The translations under genes and the position numbers were made by a program. Of a DNA stretch of 64,000 bases, positions 33,663 through 42,654 are shown piece by piece (position 1 is the stretch's first letter; each line of letters starts with the position of its first letter). The notes beneath the pieces are model-generated. The model was not told the DNA's origin and made no database searches. It saw nothing but the letters and a program-made list of their open reading frames with translations. Source of the stretch: Planctomycetota bacterium (GTDB lineage: Bacteria; Planctomycetota; J058); NCBI GenBank assembly GCA_023954375.1, contig JAMLIC010000002.1:186001-250000 (forward strand), given 5' to 3'.

Positions 33663-35687
33663 ATGGCCAAGTACAAGCCCGCCGGCCAGGAGGCGACCTT
33701 CACCGTCAAGGTCAAGCAGGTGAAGGCGGGCTCCTCCTACACCCTGGACATCTGCCAGGTCGCCAAGGGGAGCTCGACGGTCCTCAAGAGCGTCCAGGGC
33801 ACCTGGGCCGACTCGTGCGACGAGAAGGACGGGATGCCGGTCGAGATCTCCGGCGGCACCGCCACGGTGCGCTGGAAGGCGGAGGGCCCCCCGGCCGACG
33901 GCGACGCGCGCTCGTGGCGGGTGCTCGCGAAGGTCAAGATCACCGACGACAAGGGCAAGGAGCGCGAGCAGACCTCGCCCGAGCTCGAGGTCTACCACGA
34001 CTGGGTCGAGGTCTCCTCGGTGCGCGACGACGGCTCGAAGGTCGAGGACGCGGGCTTCAAGCTGCTCGTCAACAAGCGCGCGCACGGCGAGAAGCAGACC
34101 ACGGGCAAGGAGGGCAAGGTCAAGGTCGCCGACCTGCCGCCGGGCCCGCTGAAGCTCGAGTGGCAGAAGCCGTTCGCGCTGGACAAGTACGTCGAGGAGA
34201 AGGGGACCACCCTCAAGGCCCAGCTGAGGGTCGGCAAGCGGGCGTCGATCACGTGGCCGCGGGGGACGCAGAAGAAGCCGCACCGCCAGCACGTGAACCT
34301 GACCGCCGACGCCAAGGCGCCCCGGCAGGGCTCGCTGGTGAAGGTCAAGCTGAAGCTGGAGGGTGGGGTCAAGGGCGACAAGGTCTACGTGCGCCAGTCG
34401 CTCGGGCCGAAGAACAGCAAGCGCAACGACGTCGTGGTGGGCCTCGAGAACGCCACCTGCACGGCGTGGGCGGGGGAGGGCGGCGTCGAGGTGACCCTCG
34501 GCGACGACGCGCCGGAGGCCACGGTCGACCTCGAGATGGGCAAGGCCGGCGGCGACCTCGTCACGCTCGAGGTGGGCGGCACCGACGCCTGCAAGGACGC
34601 GTCGGTCACGGTCCAGAGCTGGCGCAAGGTCTGGTACCAGATCAGCGCCCCGTCGGGCACCGAGCCGCCGGGCATGCAGCGGCTGATCAAGTGCATGGCC
34701 GACGCCTTCATCGACTACGAGGAGGTCAAGGCCGACCGCCAGAAGATCAAGGAGTCCGACGCGAACATGCCCGCCGGCTCGTGGTTCGACGCCAAGCACC
34801 TCGGCGGGAAGGCGGGCGAGCGCTACCTCAACGTCGGCGACTACAACCGGGTCTGGTTCCACGACACGTACTTCAAGAAGACGAAGGCCCCGCACCAGTG
34901 CCACGTCCTCTACGCCCACACGCAGATGGACTACGGCGGCGAGGAGATGGCCTCGGTCACGCTGTCGCCCGGCGACGAGCGCGAGTTCGACTGGCCGCCG
35001 AGCCCGGGGACCCAGGTGAAGGGGCACCTGCTGAAGTACGCCAACAACGTCTTCCCCGTGAACATCAAGACCGGCGGCGACGCCTTCGCGAGCGGCATCT
35101 GGAAGGAGAAGGGCGGCGCCAACCGCCAGGGGAACCTGACCGCCGCCGACGTCCACTGCTTCTACCCCCGCCACGAGCAGCACGTCGCCTTCAGGCTGCC
35201 GGCCGCCGCGATCGACGCCCTCGGCAAGGGCAACGACGTCCTCGTGCGCATCACCATGCACACGATGAAGGGCACGTTCCTGGGAGAGGCGATGGGCAGC
35301 ACCGGCAAGCAGCTCATCGCCACGCACGCGCGCGCCAAGGGGGAGCGCACGGCGAACAGCACGGTCAACGACGTCATGGCCCACGAGTTCGGGCACGTGG
35401 CGGGCCAGGCGGTGACGTCCGGCGCCACGCCGCCGGGGCTGTCGCACGGCGACCACAAGCGCCAGTACACCGGCATGGGCCACCAGGGCCCGCACTGCGC
35501 GGACGGGATGAAGGACGCCGACTTCGGCGACGGCGCCGGCTCCGGCCTTGCCGACTTCACCGGCTACGCGAAGTGCCGCTGCATCATGTACGGCGAGAAC
35601 GACCAGAACGGCTCGAACAGCAACGGCCTCTTCTGCGGCCGCTGCAAGCCGTACCTGCTCGCGCGCTCCATGGACAACATCCCGTGA
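33663..35687 (+). CDS. HEFGH metalloprotease-like protein (large family, copy 2)
   Basis: A 674-aa protein without a signal peptide. Residues 1-115 form a beta module (AGSSYTLDICQVAKGSSTVL), then LEVYHDWVEVSSVRDDGSKVED and a linker region. Residues about 330-560 are the mixed region shared by the family. The catalytic signature is HEFGH (574-578), GHQGPHC (H607, H611, C612), CIMYG (C640, M642) and FCGRCKPY (C658, C661), ending ARSMDNIP. By analogy with zincins, H574, H578 and a later His would bind zinc, with E575 as general base. The first gene of the plus cluster; it overlaps partner copy 2 by 4 nt (GTGA). It is the shortest of the four and lacks extra C-terminal domains. Substrate and localisation unknown. 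Confidence 0.8.
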   Translation: MAKYKPAGQEATFTVKVKQVKAGSSYTLDICQVAKGSSTVLKSVQGTWADSCDEKDGMPVEISGGTATVRWKAEGPPADGDARSWRVLAKVKITDDKGKEREQTSPELEVYHDWVEVSSVRDDGSKVEDAGFKLLVNKRAHGEKQTTGKEGKVKVADLPPGPLKLEWQKPFALDKYVEEKGTTLKAQLRVGKRASITWPRGTQKKPHRQHVNLTADAKAPRQGSLVKVKLKLEGGVKGDKVYVRQSLGPKNSKRNDVVVGLENATCTAWAGEGGVEVTLGDDAPEATVDLEMGKAGGDLVTLEVGGTDACKDASVTVQSWRKVWYQISAPSGTEPPGMQRLIKCMADAFIDYEEVKADRQKIKESDANMPAGSWFDAKHLGGKAGERYLNVGDYNRVWFHDTYFKKTKAPHQCHVLYAHTQMDYGGEEMASVTLSPGDEREFDWPPSPGTQVKGHLLKYANNVFPVNIKTGGDAFASGIWKEKGGANRQGNLTAADVHCFYPRHEQHVAFRLPAAAIDALGKGNDVLVRITMHTMKGTFLGEAMGSTGKQLIATHARAKGERTANSTVNDVMAHEFGHVAGQAVTSGATPPGLSHGDHKRQYTGMGHQGPHCADGMKDADFGDGAGSGLADFTGYAKCRCIMYGENDQNGSNSNGLFCGRCKPYLLARSMDNIP

Positions 35688-36700
35688 GCCCGGGCCCGCT
35701 CCAGCTCGAGGACGAGGCGTTCTTCGGCGACCCCACGCCGGCGCTCCGCGCCCGCCTCCCCGACCTCGACGACGCCGGCTTCCGGGGGCTGCTCCTGGAC
35801 GGCCCCGCCGTCGCGCCGCTCGCCGGCCCGGCGCTGCCGCTGGCGGGGCTGTTCACGCTGACCGCCCGGCAGGTCGAGCAGGGCGCCCCGTCGGGGCGCG
35901 CCCTCCTCGTCGCCGCCTGCGAGGGGACGGGGGCGGTGGCCTGCGGGCTGGCGCTGCATCCCGGCAAGGAGCCGGCGCGCCGCCGGCCCGGGGCCCACCG
36001 GCCGCCCCCCGGCCTGCCGGCGCCGTCGCTCGACAGGAGCGTGACCGGCGGGGCCTTCGCGCTGGACGCGCGCGAGCAGGTCGGCGCGGCCGCGTGGGCG
36101 CCGGGGAGCTGGACGTTCTGGCTGGTCCTGCGCGACCTCTCGAGCAACCCGGTCCGCGTCCGCCTCGACGGGCCCGCGCCGGCCGCGCCCGCCCCGCCGC
36201 CCTGGCCCGCGCCCGTGTGGCCGCGCGAGGCGGAGGCGGCCCGGTACCGCGACGTGGAGGACGCGCCGCCGCCCCCCGGCGCCCACGGCGTGGCGCTCGC
36301 GGCGGAGCGCGCCCTCGTGCCCACCGAGGCGGGCGCGCGCTGGCGCCTGCGCGCCGCGTGGCGCCTGCCCGTGCGGCCCGCCGAGCGCGTGCCGGCCGCC
36401 GAGGAGGGCCGGCCGCCGCCGCCGTTCCCGCCCGACGTCCAGGCGGTCGTCCCGATCACGCTGGTCATCACGGCCGCGGGCGCGCCGGGGCCCTGGGTCG
36501 TCCCGCTCCGCGTGCCCTGCCTGGCGCTCGCCGGCGACGAGGGGACCGGCCAGCTCGAGGTCGACCTGCTGCGGACCCCGGGCGCGCCGCGCGCGCCGGG
36601 CGACACCTACTTCGTCTACGCGGTCACCGGCGGCCGCCTCGACGGGCCGGTCATCACCGCGCTCGTCGACGAGGCCGCCTTGCCGAGGGAGGGGCCGTGA
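35684..36700 (+). CDS. Protease-partner family protein, copy 2
   Basis: A 338-aa protein starting at GTG 35684 (SPGPLQLEDEAFFGDP), in a 4-nt overlap with the HEFGH gene. It shares with the other copies the LLLDGPAVAPLAGPALPLAG block, PDVQAVVPITLVITAAG, and the end QLEVDLLRTPGAPRAPGDTYF...YAVTGGRLDGPVITALV. Pro/Ala-rich linkers lie at about 100-115 and 165-205. Predicted beta-rich, cytoplasmic by lack of a signal. Its stop overlaps the start of the next HELGH gene (GTGA), so large and small proteins are probably made in fixed ratio. Function unknown. Confidence 0.78.
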   Translation: MSPGPLQLEDEAFFGDPTPALRARLPDLDDAGFRGLLLDGPAVAPLAGPALPLAGLFTLTARQVEQGAPSGRALLVAACEGTGAVACGLALHPGKEPARRRPGAHRPPPGLPAPSLDRSVTGGAFALDAREQVGAAAWAPGSWTFWLVLRDLSSNPVRVRLDGPAPAAPAPPPWPAPVWPREAEAARYRDVEDAPPPPGAHGVALAAERALVPTEAGARWRLRAAWRLPVRPAERVPAAEEGRPPPPFPPDVQAVVPITLVITAAGAPGPWVVPLRVPCLALAGDEGTGQLEVDLLRTPGAPRAPGDTYFVYAVTGGRLDGPVITALVDEAALPREGP

Positions 36701-38784
36701 GCGTCGCGTCTTCCGCCGGCGTCCGGTTCGCGATCGCCGGCCGCGACACGCGCCTCGAGCTGCGCGTCCGGGGCCAGTATCGCGACGGCACGGCCTGCCA
36801 GTTCAGCATCTACAAGGCGGCCGACCGCAGCCTCATCGAGTCGATCGACGGGCAGGTGCAGAAGGGGAAGGCCGTGACCACCTGGTCGGCGGTCGGCCCC
36901 GACGAGGACCAGGCGACCCGCTCGCACCGGGTGTTCTACGAGGTGACGGTCGACGGTACGGCCCAGACGACCTCGCCGGAGCTCGAGGTCTACCACGACG
37001 CCATCGAGGTCAGCTCGGTCGGCGAGGACGGGGCGGCCCTCCCCGACATCCGCTTCACGCTCACGGTCACCCGCGCGGGGGCGCGCAGCCGCCACGTCGT
37101 CCAGGGCACGACCGGCTCGACCGGCACGTTCCGCGTCACCGGGCTCCCGCCCGGCGACGCCGAGCTCACCTGGCGCAGCCCGGCGCGCTTCATCGAGTGG
37201 GCCGAGGAGCCCACGGCGACCAAGCGCAAGGCGAAGCTCAAGCCCGCGTTCAGGGCGCGGCTCGTCTGGCCGCCGGCCGGCGCGCACAAGCAGTGGGTCA
37301 ACCACCGCGCCCGCCGCGACCAGCCCGACCTGGGGAGCAAGCTCAAGGTGCGCGTCGCCGTGCACCCCGACGACGGCCCGAGCCGGCAGGGCGACGAGGT
37401 CTTCCTCAAGGTGGAGTACCCGCCTGACGGCGAGCTCTCGCGGCGGGCCAACCCGCGCCGCGGCGTCGCCGGCGGCGCCGTCCGGCCGTGGTCACGGCCG
37501 ATGATCGGCGCCTCGCAGCGCGTGCGGTCGGACGGCGGCGAGGTGGAGTTCGAGGTCGAGCTCGGCCTCGCCGGCGGCGACAGGGTCACGATCCACGTCG
37601 GCGGCACGGAGGCCTGCGAGGACGAGCAGGTCGAGGTGACGACCTGGCGGCGCCTCTACTACCACCTCATGCGGCCCGACAACGCCCGCGACCACGCGAC
37701 GGATCAGGCCGACGCCCGGCTCGCGCCGCTCTTCGTCGAGTTCGAGCGGTTCAAGCACACGATCCTCCGTCCGGGGGAGAACGCGGCGCCGGCCGGCACC
37801 TGGCAGCAGGGGCGGATGCTGGGGGTCACCGGGGACCGGGCGGACGAGTGGTTCCTCATCCTCGGCCACCACAACCACCCCTGGATCGAGCGCCTGAGCG
37901 ACCGCGAGAAGGGCAAGCTCGGGCTCAACGTGGCCATCTGCCACCTGATCTTCAACGGGACGCCCTACCGGAGCTCGCGCGCCTACGCGAAGACCATCAC
38001 GGCCGTCGTCGAGGCGGCCCAGACCGACGTGCCGATCGACACGCGCGACGACGCCAAGTTCGTCTTCCCGCGGGGCGTCACCGACGGCGAGCACCCCTTC
38101 GTCCGCGGCCGCTGGCAGACGATGGGGGGGCGGGCGCGCTCCGGGGCCCTCACGCGCGACATGGTCGTCGTCGACCGCGTCAGCCGCTCGGTGAAGGTCG
38201 TCCTCCCCGCCGCGGCGCCCAACGACCCGGGCTCGATCGTCGGCGACGGCACCGGCGGGACCCAGCGCATCCGCGTCACGATCACGCTGAGGTACGCCCT
38301 CGGGAACATCAACGGCATGGCCTTCCCCGGCGGCGTCCTCTACATCAAGAACATCCCGGGGGTCCAGTCGTACAACGACATCCTCTGCCACGAGCTCGGC
38401 CACGCGATGGGGCAGGCCCCCAACCGCGACCAGCCGCCGCCGCGCCCGCTCGCCGTCCGCGAGCACGGCCACACCTACGACGAGCGGGGGCACAAGGGCT
38501 GGCACTGCAACTACGGCCTCGACGCGGCCGGCGCGACGCACGAGCTCGTCATCCAGCCGGACGGGTCGCACGACTATGTCGACCTCGCCGGCCGCGCGGC
38601 CTCGTCGCGGCCGCTCTACACGCGGCTCTACAAGCAGGTGGGCACCGACTACGAGGGCGTCGACGGGACGTGCATCATGTGGGGCGCCTCCACCACGGAC
38701 GACCCCTCCTGGGCCACGGAGGGGTTCTGCGACCGCTGCGCGCCGTTCATCCGGGCCATGACGCTCGACGACGTGGTGGGCTGA
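36697..38784 (+). CDS. HELGH metalloprotease-like protein (large family, copy 3)
   Basis: A 695-aa protein from GTG 36697, no signal peptide. It shows the family order: N-terminal beta module (FSIYKAADRSLIESIDGQV), LEVYHDAIEVSSVGEDGAALPD, and RLVWPPAGAHKQWVN, nearly the same as in copy 1. The catalytic part has HELGHAMGQ (565-569), GHKGWHC (H599, H603, C604), CIMWG (C659, M661) and FCDRCAPFIRAMTLDDV (C678, C681). HELGHAMG keeps the metzincin glycine but not the third His at the usual place, so a later His of GHKGWHC is the best third-ligand candidate. Overlaps partner copy 3 by one base (TGATG). Confidence 0.8.
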   Translation: MSVASSAGVRFAIAGRDTRLELRVRGQYRDGTACQFSIYKAADRSLIESIDGQVQKGKAVTTWSAVGPDEDQATRSHRVFYEVTVDGTAQTTSPELEVYHDAIEVSSVGEDGAALPDIRFTLTVTRAGARSRHVVQGTTGSTGTFRVTGLPPGDAELTWRSPARFIEWAEEPTATKRKAKLKPAFRARLVWPPAGAHKQWVNHRARRDQPDLGSKLKVRVAVHPDDGPSRQGDEVFLKVEYPPDGELSRRANPRRGVAGGAVRPWSRPMIGASQRVRSDGGEVEFEVELGLAGGDRVTIHVGGTEACEDEQVEVTTWRRLYYHLMRPDNARDHATDQADARLAPLFVEFERFKHTILRPGENAAPAGTWQQGRMLGVTGDRADEWFLILGHHNHPWIERLSDREKGKLGLNVAICHLIFNGTPYRSSRAYAKTITAVVEAAQTDVPIDTRDDAKFVFPRGVTDGEHPFVRGRWQTMGGRARSGALTRDMVVVDRVSRSVKVVLPAAAPNDPGSIVGDGTGGTQRIRVTITLRYALGNINGMAFPGGVLYIKNIPGVQSYNDILCHELGHAMGQAPNRDQPPPRPLAVREHGHTYDERGHKGWHCNYGLDAAGATHELVIQPDGSHDYVDLAGRAASSRPLYTRLYKQVGTDYEGVDGTCIMWGASTTDDPSWATEGFCDRCAPFIRAMTLDDVVG

Positions 38785-39899
38785 TGCCGGGGCCGCTGGG
38801 GCTCGCCGAGGCGGACCTGTGGGGCGACCCGCGCGCGCGCGAGGACGTCGTCATCGACCGCCTCATCGACGAGGGCTTCCTGGGCGTGGCCGTGGAGGCC
38901 CCGGCCCGGGTGACGCTCGGGGCCCGCGCGACCCTGCCCCTCGTCGGCGTCGAGGCCGCGCCCCTGAGCGGCGCCGGGGGCTGGGCCCCGGTCCGCCTGG
39001 CCGCCGTCGCCTGCGCGTCGGCCCTCGAGACGCGCGAGGTCCGGGCCGCGCTCGCCGTCCCGCCGGCCGACGCGGGGCCGCCGTCGTTCCCGCCCGAGGG
39101 CGACCTGCCGGCGCTCGAGGGGGCGCAGTACGAGATGTTCGAGGTCGACCTGCGCGAGCGCCTGCGCCTCCCCTGGCGCCCGGGGACGTGGGTGGTGGGC
39201 CTCCTCGTGCGCGAGCAGGTCACCAACCGCGTGACCGTGACGCTGGCGCCCGGCGCCCCGGGCTTCGTCGACCCGGCGGTCGCCGCCCTCCTGAGCGCGC
39301 GCCCCCGCCCGCGCTACCCGCAGCCCGTGTGGCCCCGCCCCGCCCCCGGCAAGCCGCTCCCGGCCTACGCCCCGCGCCCGGACTCGCCGCCCGTCCCCGA
39401 GGCGCCGGGGATCGCGCTGGCGGTCGAGCGCCTCGTCATGGACACCGACGACGCGCAGGTCGTCGTGCGCGGCAGCTTCCGCCTGGGGGTCCTCGAGCGC
39501 GAGGTGGTCCGCCCGGGCGACCCGGCCGACGCCGCCCTGCTCGAGACGCTCGCCGAGGACGCGAGGGCCGAGGCCCTCCGCGACGGCCTCGCCTGGCAGG
39601 ACCCGGGCGACCCCGAGGCCACGGCGGTCGTGCCGATCACGCTCGTCGTCACCGGCGCCGAGCGCCCGGCCCCGCTCGTCGTGCGCCTGCAGGTCCCCGT
39701 GCGCCAGCCGATCGACCCGACGGCCGACGCGCCGGAGGCCATGGGTCACTTCGCGCTCGACCTGCTCGCGGTCGAGGGCGGCGAGCGCCTGCGCGGCCAG
39801 ACGAGCTTCATCTACGCGCTGTGCGGGGACGTCCTTGCGGGCCCCGCGGCCGTGGCCGTGGTCGACCCGCGCGTGGTCGGCGGAGGAGGGAGCGCATGA
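38784..39899 (+). CDS. Protease-partner family protein, copy 3
   Basis: A 371-aa protein, the longest of its family. It begins MPGPLGLAEADLWGDPRARE and has VEAPARVTLGARATLPLVG, DPEATAVVPITLVVTG and MGHFALDLLAVEGGERLRG, ending with YALCGDVLAGPAAVAVVDP. Compared with copy 2 it has an inserted charged helix (about 240-275, ALLETLAEDARAEALRDGL). No signal peptide. Translationally coupled at both ends, to copy 3 (TGATG) and copy 4 (ATGA) of the HELGH family. Not a family I recognise. Confidence 0.78.
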   Translation: MPGPLGLAEADLWGDPRAREDVVIDRLIDEGFLGVAVEAPARVTLGARATLPLVGVEAAPLSGAGGWAPVRLAAVACASALETREVRAALAVPPADAGPPSFPPEGDLPALEGAQYEMFEVDLRERLRLPWRPGTWVVGLLVREQVTNRVTVTLAPGAPGFVDPAVAALLSARPRPRYPQPVWPRPAPGKPLPAYAPRPDSPPVPEAPGIALAVERLVMDTDDAQVVVRGSFRLGVLEREVVRPGDPADAALLETLAEDARAEALRDGLAWQDPGDPEATAVVPITLVVTGAERPAPLVVRLQVPVRQPIDPTADAPEAMGHFALDLLAVEGGERLRGQTSFIYALCGDVLAGPAAVAVVDPRVVGGGGSA

Positions 39900-42652
39900 G
39901 CGACACGGTCGAGAGCGCCGAGCTGCAGCACGTCGCCGTCGACGGCGATGTCGACCTGCGCACCGTCGTCACCGGGGCCGAGGACGGCGCCGCCTGCACC
40001 TTCGAGGTGCACAAGGTCGAGGACGGCAGCGTCGTGGCCACCGTCCAGGGCGAGGTGCTCCAGGGGGTCGCCGTCGGGAGCTGGGACCCGCAGCTCGCGC
40101 CCGACGGCGAGGACCGGGGCCTGCGCGTCTACTACACGGTCACGGTCGACGACCAGACCACGCGCAGCCAGGAGCTCGAGGTCTACCTCGACTGGGTCGA
40201 GATCAGCTCGGTCGACGAGGAGGACCAGCCCCTGCCCGACGTCCCCTACAAGCTCAAGGTCGGCGAGCTCGAGCGTGAGGGCACGACGGGCTCGGCGGCG
40301 ACCTTCCGCGAGGCGGGCCTCCCGCCCGGCGAGCTGGACTTCGAGTGGCGGGGCCCCTACCAGCTCGTCGAGTGGGTCGACGACAAGGGTCCGACGCGCA
40401 AGGCGAAGCTGAAGAAGGTCCACCGGCTGAAGTTCCTCTGGCCCGACCCCGAGCGCAGCGGCGGTCGCCGCCTGTGGTTCGACGACGGCACCGAGCTCGA
40501 GCTGCAGGACCGCTTCCACGCCCACACGCAGCGGGTCAACCTGCCCGTCGACCCTGACGCCCCCGAGCAGGGGAGCCGCGTCAGGCTCCGGGTCGTCGGC
40601 GCGGAGCGCGAGCACGTGAAGGCCGGCGACAAGGCCTTCGTGAAGGTCGAGTGGCCGCCGGAGGACCAGCGCTCGAAGCGCAACGACCCGGCGCGCGAGC
40701 TCGTGGGCGGCGACGCGAAGCCGTGGGCGCAGGGCGAGAACGAGAAGGGCCTCGAGCTGACGTTCGACGCCGACGGGGGCGAGGCCTCGTTCGAGCTCGA
40801 GCTGGGCAAGGCCGGCGGCGACCAGGTCACCGTGCACGTGGGCTGCACCGACCGCTGCGACGACGCGAAGCTCGTCATCACCAACCGGCGCCGGGTCTGG
40901 TACCAGACGACGCGCATGGCGCACCAGGCGCTCGTCGACCTGCACACGGGCGAGGCGACCGCGCGGGCCTGGCTGGACGCCGTCGCCGTGGAGCTCGAGG
41001 CGGAGGAGGACGTCGTCTGGTCCGACGCGCCGGCGCTCGACGGCCCGGCCGGAGAGCGCGGCCTGGCCAAGGTGCCGGCCGCCTGGTTCGAGGCCGACGC
41101 GACCGGCGAGGCCGCGGTCGTCGGCAGCCACAACTGGGAGTGGTTCAAGAAGAAGTTCCTCCGCCGGCACGGCCCGCTGGGCGTGCACCTGGTCGTGGCG
41201 GACAGGATCATCTGGGGCACACAGTGGGACGGGCGCACGCCGTTCGCGCAGGCCTTCAGCGTCGAGTGGGCGCCGGAGGTCGATCCGGACACCCGCCAGC
41301 CGACCCTGTCGAAGTTCGTGTTCCTTCCCAACCGCGAGCGCTTCGAGGTGTTCCCGCAGGCGCTGCACGACGGCGGCCTGACCCTGCGCGAGGTCACCTG
41401 GAGCACGCCGAACCGCCGCAGCGTGCCCGCGCGCTTCCGCGGCAAGTCCGGCGCGGTCGACCCGGCCTGGGTGCGGATCGACCGCCACGGCGGGCGGGTC
41501 CTGGATCAGGCGCAGGGCCGCACCCTCCACGAGGGCGCGAAGGGCGTCTGGCTCGAGCTGCCCGAGGACTCCGAGCCGGCGCAGATCCTCGCGGCGGGCG
41601 TGACGCTGCGGGTGCGCGGCCGCTTCCACCCCGGCCAGACGGGGCGCGCCGGCTCCACCCAGGCCTTCCAGATCGTCACCACGGCCGTGCCCGACCCGGG
41701 GCTCGCGAACTTCATCATCGCGCACGAGCTGGGGCACAACATGCGCCAGTCCGCGGTGCGCGACACGGGCGCCACCGCGGCCGAGAACCGGCGCTTCTAC
41801 CTCCCGCCCGGCTTCGCGTTCGCCGACCACCCCCACGGCTACCGGGGGAAGGGGCACCAGGGGCCGCACTGCAACTTCGGCCTGAACGACGCCGGGGCGA
41901 CGCACGTCCGCAACGTGAAGCCCGACGGCGCGGAGGAGTTCCTCCCCATCTCCGGCGCGGCGGCCGACCAGGACAGCTACCCGGCGCTGCGCAAGCTGGT
42001 CGACGGCGAGTACGTGCGGGTGGGCGGGCTGTGCCTGATGTACGGCGGCGCGCGGCCGAACATCGCCGAGGAGACCGTCGGCTTCTGCGAGCACTGCGCC
42101 CCGTTCGCGCGGGCCAGCGCGATCGACGACATGCACCTCGACTGGGGCGTGGCCGCCCTGGTCGACGACGAGGAGGGGGCCGAGGTCGAGGCCGAGGAGG
42201 AGGAGGACCCGCCCGAGACGCTGCGCATCCGGCTCCTCGACGAGGTCTACGGCCCGTTCGCCAACGGCTCGTACGAGCTGACGCTCCCCGACGGGAGCAC
42301 CGTCACGGGCACGACCGACGCCGACGGCCTCCTCGAGCACCCGATGCCGCAGGGCGGCGGGGGCGGGACGTGCCGGATCAAGTACACCCCCGAGGGCTCG
42401 GACGAGCTCGACCTCACGCTCCAGCTGCCCGGCGGCACGGCCGACGACGACGAGGCCTGCCTCGCCCACCTGCGCAACACGGGCTACGCCGCGCCGGGCG
42501 AGCCGCTCGCGTCGGCGGTGAGCCGCTTCCAGGCGGCGCTCGGCCTGGCGCCGACCGGGCAGCTCGACGAGGGGACCAGGGACGCGATCGACGCGCTCTT
42601 CTATGGCGACGAGGCCGACGCGCTCAAGCGGCGGCTGTTCGAGGAGGCCTGA
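39896..42652 (+). CDS. HELGH metalloprotease-like protein with peptidoglycan-binding-like C-terminus (large family, copy 4)
   Basis: A 918-aa protein, no signal peptide. The N-terminal modules are as in its paralogues (CTFEVHKVEDGSVVATVQGEV, LEVYLDWVEISSVDEEDQPL). The catalytic region has HELGH (610-614), GHQGPHC (H654, H658, C659), CLMYG (C713, M715) and FCEHCAPFARASAIDDM (C731, C734). It then adds an acidic linker, a beta module (YELTLPDGSTVTGTTDADG) and an end (about 855-915) resembling a peptidoglycan-binding-1 fold: HLRNTGYAAPG, SRFQAALGLAPTGQLDEGT. That beta plus PGBD pairing is known from proteins associated with type VI and phage-tail-like secretion, which hints at the cell wall; this is inference. 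Two bp separate it from the cysteine-peptidase-like gene. Confidence 0.8.
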   Translation: MSDTVESAELQHVAVDGDVDLRTVVTGAEDGAACTFEVHKVEDGSVVATVQGEVLQGVAVGSWDPQLAPDGEDRGLRVYYTVTVDDQTTRSQELEVYLDWVEISSVDEEDQPLPDVPYKLKVGELEREGTTGSAATFREAGLPPGELDFEWRGPYQLVEWVDDKGPTRKAKLKKVHRLKFLWPDPERSGGRRLWFDDGTELELQDRFHAHTQRVNLPVDPDAPEQGSRVRLRVVGAEREHVKAGDKAFVKVEWPPEDQRSKRNDPARELVGGDAKPWAQGENEKGLELTFDADGGEASFELELGKAGGDQVTVHVGCTDRCDDAKLVITNRRRVWYQTTRMAHQALVDLHTGEATARAWLDAVAVELEAEEDVVWSDAPALDGPAGERGLAKVPAAWFEADATGEAAVVGSHNWEWFKKKFLRRHGPLGVHLVVADRIIWGTQWDGRTPFAQAFSVEWAPEVDPDTRQPTLSKFVFLPNRERFEVFPQALHDGGLTLREVTWSTPNRRSVPARFRGKSGAVDPAWVRIDRHGGRVLDQAQGRTLHEGAKGVWLELPEDSEPAQILAAGVTLRVRGRFHPGQTGRAGSTQAFQIVTTAVPDPGLANFIIAHELGHNMRQSAVRDTGATAAENRRFYLPPGFAFADHPHGYRGKGHQGPHCNFGLNDAGATHVRNVKPDGAEEFLPISGAAADQDSYPALRKLVDGEYVRVGGLCLMYGGARPNIAEETVGFCEHCAPFARASAIDDMHLDWGVAALVDDEEGAEVEAEEEEDPPETLRIRLLDEVYGPFANGSYELTLPDGSTVTGTTDADGLLEHPMPQGGGGGTCRIKYTPEGSDELDLTLQLPGGTADDDEACLAHLRNTGYAAPGEPLASAVSRFQAALGLAPTGQLDEGTRDAIDALFYGDEADALKRRLFEEA

Positions 42653-42654
42653 CC

